Numbered from the stretch's first letter, positions 1 to 5,717 are shown. The stretch: 5,805 bases of DNA from Acidobacteriota bacterium (GCA_003650445.1 QMQE01000161.1:1-5805), one strand, 5' to 3'. The notes: a model not told the origin generated them from the sequence alone. Made by a program: numbers and translations.

Positions 1-95
1 AAGGGCACAACGTTCAGAAAAGATAGAACTAAGGTTCAGAAGCGGGGAATGGCCAATCCCCTTCTTTCGCGCACTCGCACTTTCACTTGCACTCG
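1..95 (+). repeat. Intergenic mosaic repeat, copy A
   Basis: Order: AAGGGCACAA and GTTCAGAAAAGAT (1-24), AAGGTTCAG (31-39), the hairpin at 44-61, CTTCTTTCGCGCAC (61-74), then degenerate hexamers CACTCG, CACTTT, CACTTG, CACTCG (72-95). Positions 45-92 match the minus-strand copy C (2767-2720) at 45 of 48 positions. AAGGGCACAA and GTTCAGAAAAGAT recur at 142-151 and 162-174, separated by extra bases. No coding potential is evident. Confidence 0.8.
44..61. repeat. Imperfect hairpin of repeat copy A, downstream of xerD
   Basis: GGGGA (44-48) pairs with TCCCC (57-61), with an A-A mismatch, a T-A pair and GGCC at the tip. It matches the hairpin at 2751-2767 but carries a change that breaks one base pair. 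It lies about 187 nt past the xerD stop. On the minus strand no good T-tract follows, so a terminator role for xerD is only a possibility. Confidence 0.5.
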
Positions 96-130
96 ACCGC
101 AGGGAGGAGCGGAAGGGGAGGGGAATTCAA

Positions 131-162
131 CACAAAGGCACAAGGGCACAAAGGATACAAAG
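131..162 (+). repeat. Degenerate 8-nt tandem repeat (CACAAAGG)
   Basis: CACAAAGG (131-138), CACAAGGG (139-146), CACAAAGG (147-154) and the weaker ATACAAAG (155-162) follow without gaps. They lead directly into GTTCAGAAAAGAT, which also occurs at 12-24. Confidence 0.7.
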
Positions 163-193
163 TTCAGAAAAGATTCCCTGCTTTGTTTCCGCT

Positions 194-221
194 AATCACA
201 AATTACAAGTTACGAATCACT
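194..221 (+). repeat. Degenerate 7-nt tandem repeat (AATTACA-like)
   Basis: AATCACA, AATTACA, AGTTACG and AATCACT follow one another without gaps. This resembles heptameric intergenic repeats known from several bacterial groups. It lies between the post-stop motif of xerD and the CACAAAGG block. Confidence 0.65.
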
Positions 222-231
222 CTCTTTCAGT

Positions 232-247
232 CAGAACACTTCCCCTT
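232..247 (-). repeat. Post-stop motif GGGAAGTGTTCTG after xerD
   Basis: In the xerD sense, the stop codon (TAG, 250-248) is followed directly by AAGGGGAAGTGTTCTG and then ACTGAAAG. The 13-mer GGGAAGTGTTCTG is identical to bases 5559-5571, which follow the STAS gene stop. Its function is unknown; it may mark the start of the repeat cassette or a 3'-end signal. Confidence 0.65.
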
Positions 248-1150
248 CTACTTCTGTTCTTCCTTCGCCCGGGGATGAAATTTGAAATAGACTTGCTTCA
301 GCCTTTCCATGCTGATGTGGGTATAGATTTCCGTAGTGGTGATGGAAGAATGGCCCAGCATCATCTGGACTGCCCGAAGATCCGCCCCATGTTCCAGAAG
401 GTGGGTGGCGAAGGTGTGACGCAGGGTGTGTGGAGAGAGCTTGTCGGCGATACCGATTTCCCTGCCGTAAGCTTTCAGGATTTTCCAGAATCCCTGGCGG
501 GTCAGGGCGTTTCCAAACCGGTTGAGAAAGAGTACATAGCTTTCCTTCCCGTTCAGTGTGCTGATCCGGCCGTTATTCAGATAGTGTTCCACCCAGTCCC
601 TTGCGGTGTCAGTGAATGGTACCAGGCGTTCCTTTGCCCCTTTCCCAAAGGTGATGAGGAAGCATTCCGCCATGTTCAGGTCGTTGATTTTCAGGTTGAT
701 GAGTTCCGATACCCGAAGGCCGGTGGCATAGAGAAGCTCAATCATAGCCTTGTCCCGCTGTCCGAATGGCGTCTCCACATCCGGCAATGACAATAATGTT
801 TCCACTTCTGCATCGGTGAGGTATTTGGGCAACAAACGAAAAGCCCGGGGCGTTTCCAGTACGTCTGTCGGGTTTTCCGGAATCATCCCCTCTTCCGTCA
901 TGAACTTGTACATGTGGCGGAGGCTGGAGCAAAAACGCATGATAGACCGGGGAGAATATCCGGCATTGAAAAGGAAAGCCACATAACGGGTAACTGTTTC
1001 TTCGCCGACAGCCCTTAATTTCACTTTTTCCAATTCCAGGAACTTTCGGAACAGTACAATGTCGTTTCGGTACGCCTCAATGGTATTGCCGGATAATCCC
1101 TTCTCCACAATCAGATAGTTGATGAATGAATGGACAGCTGAGTCACTCAT
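248..1150 (-). CDS. xerD: Site-specific tyrosine recombinase XerD
   Basis: The 300-residue product is a phage-integrase-family recombinase. Such enzymes cut and rejoin DNA through a 3'-phosphotyrosine link; XerD acts with XerC at dif to resolve chromosome dimers. Residues about 5-85 form the SAM-like DNA-binding core domain, with the typical EKGLSGNTIEAY near the start. The catalytic domain follows from about 108 and has all expected residues: Arg146 (ATGLRVSEL), Lys170 (GKGAKERLVPF), His241 and Arg244 (HTLRHTFATH), His267 (LGHSS) and nucleophile Tyr276. XerD is favoured over XerC by LPKYLTDAEVETLL, GADLRAVQMMLGHSSITTTEIYTH and the C-terminal FHPRA, and by a length near E. coli XerD (298). 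The ATG at 1150 fits the family N-terminus, but no clear Shine-Dalgarno precedes it, because repeat DNA runs to within a few bases of the start. The stop is TAG. No dif-like site or phage gene is visible, so a housekeeping role is inferred. XerC or another Xer recombinase remains possible. Confidence 0.93.
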   Translation of the reverse strand: MSDSAVHSFINYLIVEKGLSGNTIEAYRNDIVLFRKFLELEKVKLRAVGEETVTRYVAFLFNAGYSPRSIMRFCSSLRHMYKFMTEEGMIPENPTDVLETPRAFRLLPKYLTDAEVETLLSLPDVETPFGQRDKAMIELLYATGLRVSELINLKINDLNMAECFLITFGKGAKERLVPFTDTARDWVEHYLNNGRISTLNGKESYVLFLNRFGNALTRQGFWKILKAYGREIGIADKLSPHTLRHTFATHLLEHGADLRAVQMMLGHSSITTTEIYTHISMERLKQVYFKFHPRAKEEQK

Positions 1151-1155
1151 TGTGG

Positions 1156-1372
1156 GGCCAAGGTTGAGGTTGAGTCCGGAAAAGGTTGAGTGAAGAAAAG
1201 ATTGGGACCAAGGTTAAGGTTGAGTGAAAGGCAAGGTTGAGTAAAGAAAAGACAGGGAACAGCGGATTTGCCGTTCCCTGTTTATGTCTGGAGCTTATTC
1301 CTTCGTACACTCGCACGTTCATATTCACATTCACTTCTTCATCTTTCTCCTACTCCTACCCCCAACTCCTAC
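1156..1372 (+). repeat. Intergenic mosaic repeat, copy B
   Basis: This copy fills most of the gap between xerD and the peptidase gene. An approximately 50-nt direct duplication (1156-1205 and 1206-1256), rich in AAGGTTGAG and AAAGAAAAG, leads into the hairpin at 1252-1281. Next comes CCTTCGTACACTCGCAC, then CAC-type hexamers CACTCG, CACGTT, CATATT, CACATT, CACTTC (1308-1337), and finally TCCTAC units (1348-1353, 1354-1359, 1367-1372). Module order matches copies A and C, but the sequences have diverged and the hairpin has a larger core while keeping the GGGAA/TTCCC outer stem. The repeat comes within 5 nt of the peptidase stop codon. Confidence 0.75.
1238..1281 (-). terminator. Probable intrinsic terminator after the M20 peptidase gene
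   Basis: On the minus strand a 9-bp perfect stem, ACAGGGAAC (1281-1273) with GTTCCCTGT (1260-1252), encloses a 12-nt loop. It is followed by the T-rich CTTTTCTTTACTC (1251-1239). The stem begins 96 nt past the peptidase stop and lies ahead of xerD, so it would separate the two transcripts. The T-tract is interrupted, and the hairpin is also part of the repeat family, so termination is not certain. Confidence 0.5.
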
Positions 1373-1376
1373 TCAT

Positions 1377-2615
1377 TTACGAGAGTAAATCAAGGGCAAG
1401 AAGGCAGGTCAGCTCGGCAAAGTCTACCAGCTGCTTGATTTCCACGTATTCATTTGCCACATGGTAGGCCTCGTCGTCGCCGGGGCTCCAGCCCACAGCG
1501 AGAATACCAGCCAGGTTCATGGTTTTGGCGTAGGTACCGCCCCCCATGCCGAATGGTTCGGGTTCAAACCCAAGCACTTCTTTCGCGTTTTTCTGAATCG
1601 CATGAACCAGCTCATTGTCTGGATCCACCCCATGGGCGTCATTCCAGGACATGCAGTTGATTTCAAACTTTCCGCCGACAACCCGGTCCGCGCAGCCCTG
1701 AAGTTCCGTTGTTACATTCTCTTTTGTCATTCCCGGTACGGTTCGGATATCCAGATAAATGTAACACGTTCCCGGCACAATATTGGGTGCCGCACCCCCG
1801 TGAATTTCTCCGAGGTTCAACGACGGGTCGCCGAGAACCGGATGCACCTCGTAATCAAACTTCAACCGCTCGATTTCATTGACCAGTTTTGCCATCATGT
1901 ACACCGCGTTGATTCCCCGCTCCGGTGTGGAACCATGGGCCTGCTTCCCGAAGGCGGTGATTTTGAACACGGTCCGGCCCTTTTCCGCGATATCAATTCG
2001 TTTCATATTTTCCCCGATGTCGGGAATGACAGAGAAGGTCGGGTTCACCAGCTTTTCGTCCACGAGGTAACCGATACCGTAATCAATCCCGTCCGGGTCT
2101 TCCGCTTCTTCGTCTGCCAGTGCCGCAATCTGTAGCTGGCCCGCCAGCTCATCCCCGATACCGGTTGCCTTCATTGCCAATGCGGCGGCGAGAATAGATG
2201 CCAACGGCCCCTTGTTGTCCAGTGTACCTCTGCCGTAGAGGAACCCGTCTTTCTCTACTACCTCGTAGGGGTCAGTATCCCAGCCCTCACCGGCAGGAAC
2301 CACATCCATATGGGCGGGCATCATCAGGCGTTTACCGTTCGTATTTTTCCCCAGTGTGCCGATAACATTGGGACGGCCTTCCATCCTGGCGTATTCGTTG
2401 TACGGGATTCCGGCTTCATCCAGTACCCGTTTCACAATCTTGGCCACCCGGTATTCTTCTCCCCGGATTTTCAGAAAAGGGAATTCCGGCAGCTTTTCCG
2501 ATACCACATTTACGGTTTTTTCCGCGCACATCTCCCGGGTTAAGTCCACAATGGTTTTTCTGATCTCATCCCGGTGGTCCTTGAAATATTGGCGAATGGT
2601 TTCTCTTGCAGTCAT
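1377..2615 (-). CDS. M20-family zinc metallopeptidase (PepV/DapE/ArgE-like)
   Basis: The 412-residue product is a probable cytoplasmic di-zinc hydrolase of dipeptides or N-acylated amino acids; no signal peptide is seen. Both M20 domains are present. Metal and catalytic residues are His102 with Asp104 (PAHMDVVP), Asp133 (GRGTLDNKG), the Glu169-Glu170 pair (ADEE), Asp199 (VIPD) and His385 (DEAYHV). The inserted dimerisation domain, about 205-320, carries His227 (GKQAHGSTP) and NIVPG. FGMGGGTYAKTM near 355-365 resembles the PepV/Sapep end of the family. The length lies between DapE (about 375) and PepV (about 470), so the substrate is not assigned. The ATG at 2615 is chosen because AAGGAG sits 6 nt upstream. 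An in-frame TTG at 2651 would add 12 residues, but it falls inside the predicted -10 box. The gene runs towards xerD, with 226 nt and a terminator-like hairpin between them, and diverges from the hflK operon. The stop is TAA. Confidence 0.9.
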   Translation of the reverse strand: MTARETIRQYFKDHRDEIRKTIVDLTREMCAEKTVNVVSEKLPEFPFLKIRGEEYRVAKIVKRVLDEAGIPYNEYARMEGRPNVIGTLGKNTNGKRLMMPAHMDVVPAGEGWDTDPYEVVEKDGFLYGRGTLDNKGPLASILAAALAMKATGIGDELAGQLQIAALADEEAEDPDGIDYGIGYLVDEKLVNPTFSVIPDIGENMKRIDIAEKGRTVFKITAFGKQAHGSTPERGINAVYMMAKLVNEIERLKFDYEVHPVLGDPSLNLGEIHGGAAPNIVPGTCYIYLDIRTVPGMTKENVTTELQGCADRVVGGKFEINCMSWNDAHGVDPDNELVHAIQKNAKEVLGFEPEPFGMGGGTYAKTMNLAGILAVGWSPGDDEAYHVANEYVEIKQLVDFAELTCLLALDLLS

Positions 2616-2621
2616 TTCTGT

Positions 2622-2627
2622 CTCCTT
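2622..2627 (-). promoter_or_regulatory. Shine-Dalgarno fixing the M20 peptidase start
   Basis: Read on the minus strand this is AAGGAG followed by ACAGAA and ATG, a 6-nt spacing. It supports translation from the ATG at 2615 rather than the longer in-frame TTG at 2651. Confidence 0.75.
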
Positions 2628-2650
2628 TACACCGCTTTTTTCATGTCCCA

Positions 2651-2679
2651 AGTGTATCAGAAAAATTGTTCTGTGACAT
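2651..2679 (-). promoter_or_regulatory. Candidate housekeeping promoter of the M20 peptidase gene
   Basis: On the minus strand, ATGTCA (2679-2674, 4 of 6 matches to TTGACA) is followed by a 17-nt spacer and TACACT (2656-2651, 4 of 6 matches to TATAAT). An extended -10 TG lies one base upstream of the -10 box. Transcription would start near 2644, giving a leader of about 30 nt before the Shine-Dalgarno-supported ATG. The fit to a sigma-70-type consensus is moderate, and the call assumes that consensus applies in this organism. Confidence 0.45.
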
Positions 2680-2719
2680 TCATTGCATTAACAAAAGAAG
2701 GGAAGAAAGTGGGTGCCAG

Positions 2720-2818
2720 GTGCGAGTGAAAGTGCAAGTGCGCGAAAGAAGGGAATTGGCCATTCCCTTTTTTTTCTTTGCTCAACCTTGTCTTCTGCTC
2801 AACCTCGACCTTGTCTTT
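2720..2818 (-). repeat. Intergenic mosaic repeat, copy C (inverted)
   Basis: Read on the minus strand: AAGACAAGGTCGAGGTTGAG and AAGACAAGGTTGAG (2817-2781), an A-rich stretch, the hairpin GGGAATGGCCAATTCCC (2767-2751), TTCTTTCGCGCAC, then hexamers in the GCACTT/TCACTC pattern down to 2720. This has the same module order as copy B and 45 of 48 matches to copy A. It sits between the divergent peptidase and hflK promoters and points opposite to copies A, B and D. Confidence 0.8.
2745..2779 (+). terminator. Terminator-like hairpin with T8 upstream of hflK
   Basis: GGGAAT (2751-2756), loop TGGCC and ATTCCC (2762-2767) make a 6-bp perfect stem. It extends to 12 bp by pairing AAAGAA (2745-2750) with the following T run (one G-T pair). 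Eight T (2768-2775), then CTTT, complete a textbook plus-strand terminator. Read on the minus strand the stem is followed by TTCTTTC, so it may work weakly both ways. It lies between the two divergent promoters, where it could stop plus-strand antisense transcripts before they enter hflK. It is also the hairpin module of repeat copy C. Confidence 0.5.
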
Positions 2819-2826
2819 TAAATCTG

Positions 2827-2835
2827 TGGTAGAAT
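2827..2835 (+). promoter_or_regulatory. Candidate extended -10 promoter of the hflK operon
   Basis: TGGTAGAAT fits the extended -10 pattern (TGn followed by TAGAAT, 5 of 6 matches to TATAAT). No good -35 box lies 16-18 nt upstream, but extended -10 promoters often need none. The start site would be near 2842, about 22 nt before the hflK ATG and just ahead of its GAGGAG Shine-Dalgarno at 2851-2856. It lies downstream of the hairpin plus T-tract at 2745-2779, so that hairpin would not interrupt transcripts started here. Confidence 0.4.
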
Positions 2836-2863
2836 GAAACCATAAATAGAGAGGAGAATTCTT

Positions 2864-3838
2864 ATGAACCAACAAGTTTTTGATATTTCTGACATCAAGA
2901 TTCCGAAAGAAAAAATCAAGCCTTACCTGAACCTTTTATGGCTTGTACCTTTAGTAATGCTGGTTTTGGGGAGCTGGTACACGATCCAACCGGATGAGGT
3001 GGGCGTCATTCAACGCTTCGGCAAACTGAGCAGGACGGAAACGCCCGGGCTCCATTTCAAGATTCCCCTTATTGAAAAAGTGACGAAGGTTGCGGTCAAG
3101 CGTCAGCAGAAAATGGAATTTGGATTCCGCACACTGCAATCCGGTATCCAGTCCCAGTATTCCACCCGGAACTTCTATGGTGAATCCATGATGCTGACAG
3201 GGGACCTCGGCATTGGCGAAATTGAGTGGATTGTCCAGTATAAAATTCAGGACCCGGTAAAATACCTGTTCCGGGTGCGGGATATTCAAGGAACATTTCG
3301 AAACATCTGCGAAGCGTCAATGCGGGAAGTGGTGGGAGACCGCTCCATCAACGAAGTTTTGACAACGGGCCGGGAAGAGATTGCCATGGCGGCTCTCAAT
3401 ATGATCCGGGAGCTTTCCAAGCAGTACGATACGGGCCTGGCTGTGAATCTGGTTGTACTTCAGGATGTCAACCCGCCGGACCCGGTGAAACCTTCGTTCA
3501 ACGAGGTAAACCAGGCGATCCAGGAAAAAGAAAATATGATTAACCAGGCATTGGCTCAGTACAACAAAGTCATCCCGGAAGCGAAGGGAAAGGCTTTGCA
3601 GAAAATCCAGGAGGCTGAGGGGTATGCGGTTAGACGGGTAAATGAGGCTCAAGGGGATGTGGCACGGTTCAGAGATGTACTGGTTCAATACCGGAAAGCC
3701 CCGGCCATTACCAAGAAGCGCCTGTATTTTGAAACCATGCAGGAAATTATTCCTAAAATCGGAAAAATTGTAGTGATCGACGAGAAGGCGAAATCCGTGT
3801 TGCCTTTTCTGAACCTCAGCCAGGGGGTGGTGAAATGA
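2864..3838 (+). CDS. hflK: HflK, SPFH-domain subunit of the FtsH modulator complex
   Basis: HflK pairs with HflC in an inner-membrane SPFH/band-7 assembly that surrounds and modulates the FtsH AAA protease. The 324-residue protein has a short N-terminal tail, one membrane segment at about 22-40 (LNLLWLVPLVMLVLGSW), then the SPFH domain, beginning IQPDEVGVIQRFGK at 41-54. Family hallmarks follow: PGLHFKIPLIEKV, MLTGDLGIGEIEWIVQYKI (about 110-128), DPVKYLF, and ASMREVVGDRSINEVLTTGR (151-170). Residues about 215-285 form a charged helical coiled-coil region with EAKGKALQKIQEAEGYAVRRVNEA-type sequence. E. coli HflK has 419 residues. This protein lacks its glycine-rich cytoplasmic N-terminus, and its C-terminal tail is shorter. 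The start is supported by GAGGAG 7 nt upstream of the ATG. It is the first gene of a four-gene operon and overlaps hflC by 4 nt. FtsH is not encoded here, so the interaction is inferred from family knowledge. Confidence 0.93.
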   Translation: MNQQVFDISDIKIPKEKIKPYLNLLWLVPLVMLVLGSWYTIQPDEVGVIQRFGKLSRTETPGLHFKIPLIEKVTKVAVKRQQKMEFGFRTLQSGIQSQYSTRNFYGESMMLTGDLGIGEIEWIVQYKIQDPVKYLFRVRDIQGTFRNICEASMREVVGDRSINEVLTTGREEIAMAALNMIRELSKQYDTGLAVNLVVLQDVNPPDPVKPSFNEVNQAIQEKENMINQALAQYNKVIPEAKGKALQKIQEAEGYAVRRVNEAQGDVARFRDVLVQYRKAPAITKKRLYFETMQEIIPKIGKIVVIDEKAKSVLPFLNLSQGVVK

Positions 3839-4770
3839 AAACGGCAGGTGGATTGATTGTCGCGATTGTCGTGATAGTGTTGTTTGTGGCCAGCGGCGGG
3901 GTGTTTGTGGTAGATGAAACTCAGCAGGTAATCATTACGCAATTCGGAAAGCCGGTGGGTACGCCCATTACTGAAGCGGGGCTTCATTTCAAAATCCCTA
4001 TGATTCAGAAGGCGAATTTCTTTGAAAAGCGTTGGCTGGAGTGGGACGGAGATGCCAACCAGATTACCACCAAAGATAAAAAATATATATGGGTGGACAC
4101 CTATGCCAGATGGCGGATTTCGGATCCGTTGAAGTTTTTTGAGACCATGACGAATGAAATGAGTGCCCAGGGACGCCTGGACGACATTATTGACGGAGAA
4201 ACCCGGGTGAATGTGGCCAAGTTCAATCTCATTGAACTGGTTCGTACCAGCAATCGCCAGATGAATCTGACAATCAGTGCCGGAGCGGGCAAGACGGACC
4301 AGCTGGATTTTCACGTGGAAACAGGCCGGGAAAAAATCAGCCGGCTGATTCTCAATAGAATCAAAAAAGTTACACCCACGTATGGCATTCAAATGGTGGA
4401 CTTTCGCATCAAACGCCTGAACTATGAAAAATCAGTTCGGGCCAAGGTGTATGAGCGGATGATCAGTGAACGCCTGCGGATTGCGGAACAATACCGTTCG
4501 GAAGGGCAGGGGAAAAAGGCTGAGGTTATTGGAAAGACTCAGCGTGAATTGGAACGAATCCAGTCAGAATCTTACCGGAAATCAGAGGAGATTAAGGGTA
4601 AAGCAGACGCCCAGGCAACAAAGATATATGCGGATACGTATTCCAAAGACCCGGATTTTTACAAGTTCTTAAAAAGTCTGGAAGCATTGAAGGCCACAGC
4701 CTCAAAGAAGCAGACCTTGATACTCTCCACTGACAGTGAGTTTTATGAGTTGATGAAACGGTACAAGTAG
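3835..4770 (+). CDS. hflC: HflC, SPFH-domain partner of HflK
   Basis: HflC is the second subunit of the HflKC membrane complex that regulates FtsH proteolysis. The 311-residue product begins with one hydrophobic segment (about 5-22) that would anchor it with the bulk outside the cytoplasm. The SPFH domain starts at VFVVDETQQVIITQFGKP (23-40) and continues through AGLHFKIPMIQK, KKYIWVDTYARWRISDP (82-98) and DIIDGETRVNVAKF. The C-terminal part is strongly HflC-like: VYERMISERLRIAEQYRSEG (205-224), a helical stretch ending EIKGKADAQATKIYADTY, then KDPDFYKFLKSLEAL (271-285). It is slightly shorter than E. coli HflC (334). The ATG overlaps the hflK stop in an ATGA junction, with a purine-rich AGGGGGTGG just upstream, which suggests translational coupling. 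The next gene starts 11 nt after its TAG. The linked hflK and the C-terminal motifs make another SPFH family, such as prohibitin or stomatin, unlikely. Confidence 0.94.
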   Translation: MKTAGGLIVAIVVIVLFVASGGVFVVDETQQVIITQFGKPVGTPITEAGLHFKIPMIQKANFFEKRWLEWDGDANQITTKDKKYIWVDTYARWRISDPLKFFETMTNEMSAQGRLDDIIDGETRVNVAKFNLIELVRTSNRQMNLTISAGAGKTDQLDFHVETGREKISRLILNRIKKVTPTYGIQMVDFRIKRLNYEKSVRAKVYERMISERLRIAEQYRSEGQGKKAEVIGKTQRELERIQSESYRKSEEIKGKADAQATKIYADTYSKDPDFYKFLKSLEALKATASKKQTLILSTDSEFYELMKRYK

Positions 4771-4781
4771 CTGGAGGAAGT

Positions 4782-5201
4782 ATGGGAACCGGACTGAAAG
4801 TTACATTGGGCTCCGACCTGAAACTGCTGGATACGGCAAAGCTGGCATTTGATGATTTCATGGAAGCCATCGCTGCAGGTGGAGAAGACTTTCGGTACTG
4901 GTGCTGGGTTGGGATTCAGGAGGCTCTGGCCAATGCCATTCGCCATGGAAACTCGGGGAAACCGGAAATTCCGGTGGAGTTTGACATTGAAACAACCGGC
5001 AGGGGAATACGGTTTGCGATCACGGATAGGGGGAAAGGCGTGGTTTTGGAAGATATACCGGATCCAACAGCTCCGGAAAACCTGCTTTGCCCATCCGGCC
5101 GAGGCTTTCTGTTTATTGAAAATGCAATGGACCGGGTTTCCACAAAAGGGGAACCCGGTTCCTTTACGTTGATTATGGAAAAAGATTTCGGGGGGAAGTA
5201 A
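4782..5201 (+). CDS. RsbW/SpoIIAB-like HATPase (anti-sigma factor or serine kinase)
   Basis: The 139-residue product is a stand-alone GHKL ATPase domain without membrane or sensor segments. Proteins of this family bind a sigma factor or another target and phosphorylate a STAS-domain antagonist. The ATP-binding boxes are complete. The N box is EALANAIRHGN (47-57), with Asn51 as metal ligand. The G1 box is DRGKG (82-86), fitting DxGxG. The G2 box is SGRGFLFI (105-112). Length is normal for RsbW-type proteins. GGAGG lies 4 nt before the ATG, which is 11 nt after hflC stops, and the STAS gene begins 2 nt after its TAA. This is the usual kinase/antagonist pairing, here at the end of an hflKC operon. 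The immediate downstream partner supports serine-kinase activity over a histidine-kinase fragment. Its target is unknown, since no sigma factor is encoded in the window. Confidence 0.85.
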   Translation: MGTGLKVTLGSDLKLLDTAKLAFDDFMEAIAAGGEDFRYWCWVGIQEALANAIRHGNSGKPEIPVEFDIETTGRGIRFAITDRGKGVVLEDIPDPTAPENLLCPSGRGFLFIENAMDRVSTKGEPGSFTLIMEKDFGGK

Positions 5202-5203
5202 GT

Positions 5204-5554
5204 ATGCTGGAAATCCAGGAAAAAACTGTTGGAACTGTTATAGTTTTGAATCTGAAAGGTAAAATCACCATCGGGTCCGGTGATGCCGCACTGAGAACGT
5301 ACATTGAAAAACTCCTCGGGGAAGGGCATCAAAGGATTATATTGAATATGGCAAGGGTGTCTTATCTGGATTCTTCCGGCACCGGCGAACTTGTAAGTGT
5401 GCTCATTAAGATGCGCCGCTCGGGCGGCGAGTTAAAACTGTTAAACATTTCACAGAAAATAAAAGATATACTTCAAATTGCCCAGCTTTTTTCCATCTTT
5501 GAAGTATTTACGGATGAGGCTGAAGCGATTGCGAGTTTTCTGGCAGACAAATAA
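5204..5554 (+). CDS. STAS-domain anti-sigma factor antagonist (RsbV/SpoIIAA-like)
   Basis: The 116-residue product is a single STAS domain covering almost its full length. It opens with TVGTVIVLNLKGKITIGSG (8-26) and has the diagnostic VSYLDSSGTGELVSVLIKMR around 52-71. By comparison with RsbV, Ser57 in DSSG is the likely residue phosphorylated by the cognate kinase, with Ser58 the alternative. The rest, GGELKLLNISQKIKDILQIA followed by LFSIFEVFTDEAEAI, matches antagonists that release an anti-sigma factor when unphosphorylated. DSSGTGEL differs from the DSSGLG of Bacillus SpoIIAA; the GEL variant is familiar from STAS proteins of Acidobacteriota-like bacteria (from memory, not searched). The ATG lies 2 nt after the kinase stop, with purine-rich GGGGGAAG upstream inside the kinase gene, so the two are probably co-translated. 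The gene is the last of the operon, and repeat DNA begins directly after its TAA. Confidence 0.88.
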   Translation: MLEIQEKTVGTVIVLNLKGKITIGSGDAALRTYIEKLLGEGHQRIILNMARVSYLDSSGTGELVSVLIKMRRSGGELKLLNISQKIKDILQIAQLFSIFEVFTDEAEAIASFLADK

Positions 5555-5571
5555 GAAAGGGAAGTGTTCTG
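5555..5571 (+). repeat. Post-stop motif GGGAAGTGTTCTG after the STAS gene
   Basis: The TAA at 5552-5554 is followed by GAAAGGGAAGTGTTCTG. The 13-mer at 5559-5571 is identical to the one after xerD, and both begin within 4 nt of the stop codon. A related AGTGTTCTGACCGAAAG recurs at 5628-5644. Confidence 0.65.
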
Positions 5572-5588
5572 TTTTCTGACCGGAAAAG

Positions 5589-5635
5589 AGTGATGAGTGA
5601 TGGGTGAAAAAGATGTGTTCAGTGTTCAGTGTTCT
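5589..5635 (+). repeat. Heptamer tandem repeats AGTGATG and GTGTTCA
   Basis: AGTGATG occurs twice (5589-5602), then GGTGAAA. After a short spacer, GTGTTCA, GTGTTCA and GTGTTCT run from 5615 to 5635. The 7-nt period contrasts with the 6-nt period of the CAC blocks elsewhere in the window. The block ends in CTGACCGAAAG, like the post-stop motif region of xerD (CTGACTGAAAG). Confidence 0.65.
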
Positions 5636-5646
5636 GACCGAAAGGG

Positions 5647-5687
5647 AAGAGAAGGGACAGTGATTGGCCAACTCTTTGATTTTTCTT
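5647..5687 (+). terminator. Weak terminator-like structure after the STAS gene
   Basis: AAGAG (5647-5651) can pair with CTCTT (5672-5676) around a 20-nt loop that ends in the palindrome TTGGCCAA (5664-5671). TGATTTTTCTT follows. The stem is short and A/T-rich, so this is a poor terminator. Its GATTGGCCAA core resembles the hairpins of copies A and C, which suggests a decayed copy. Confidence 0.25.
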
Positions 5688-5717
5688 ACCCCTACCCCCG
5701 CGGTGCGTTGCGCCGAA

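Noticed and set aside
1..247. Possible dif or attachment site next to xerD
   Set aside because: I found no pair of 11-nt Xer arms around a 6-nt centre. The inverted sequences here belong to the hairpin repeat seen in the other gaps.
87..278. 63-residue plus-strand frame in the left gap
   Set aside because: Its sequence is made of translated repeat units and runs into xerD on the other strand.
275..790. 171-residue plus-strand reading frame inside xerD
   Set aside because: It is antisense to the catalytic domain of xerD and has no family features.
1461..2135. 224-residue plus-strand reading frame opposite the M20 peptidase gene
   Set aside because: It is antisense to a gene with all M20 catalytic motifs, has no recognisable domain and no convincing ribosome site.
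3685..4392. 235-residue minus-strand reading frame opposite hflK/hflC
   Set aside because: It mirrors two clearly conserved genes and shows no domain of its own.
5589..5635. Possible CRISPR-like array
   Set aside because: The units are 7 nt long, contiguous and without spacers; no cas gene is present.
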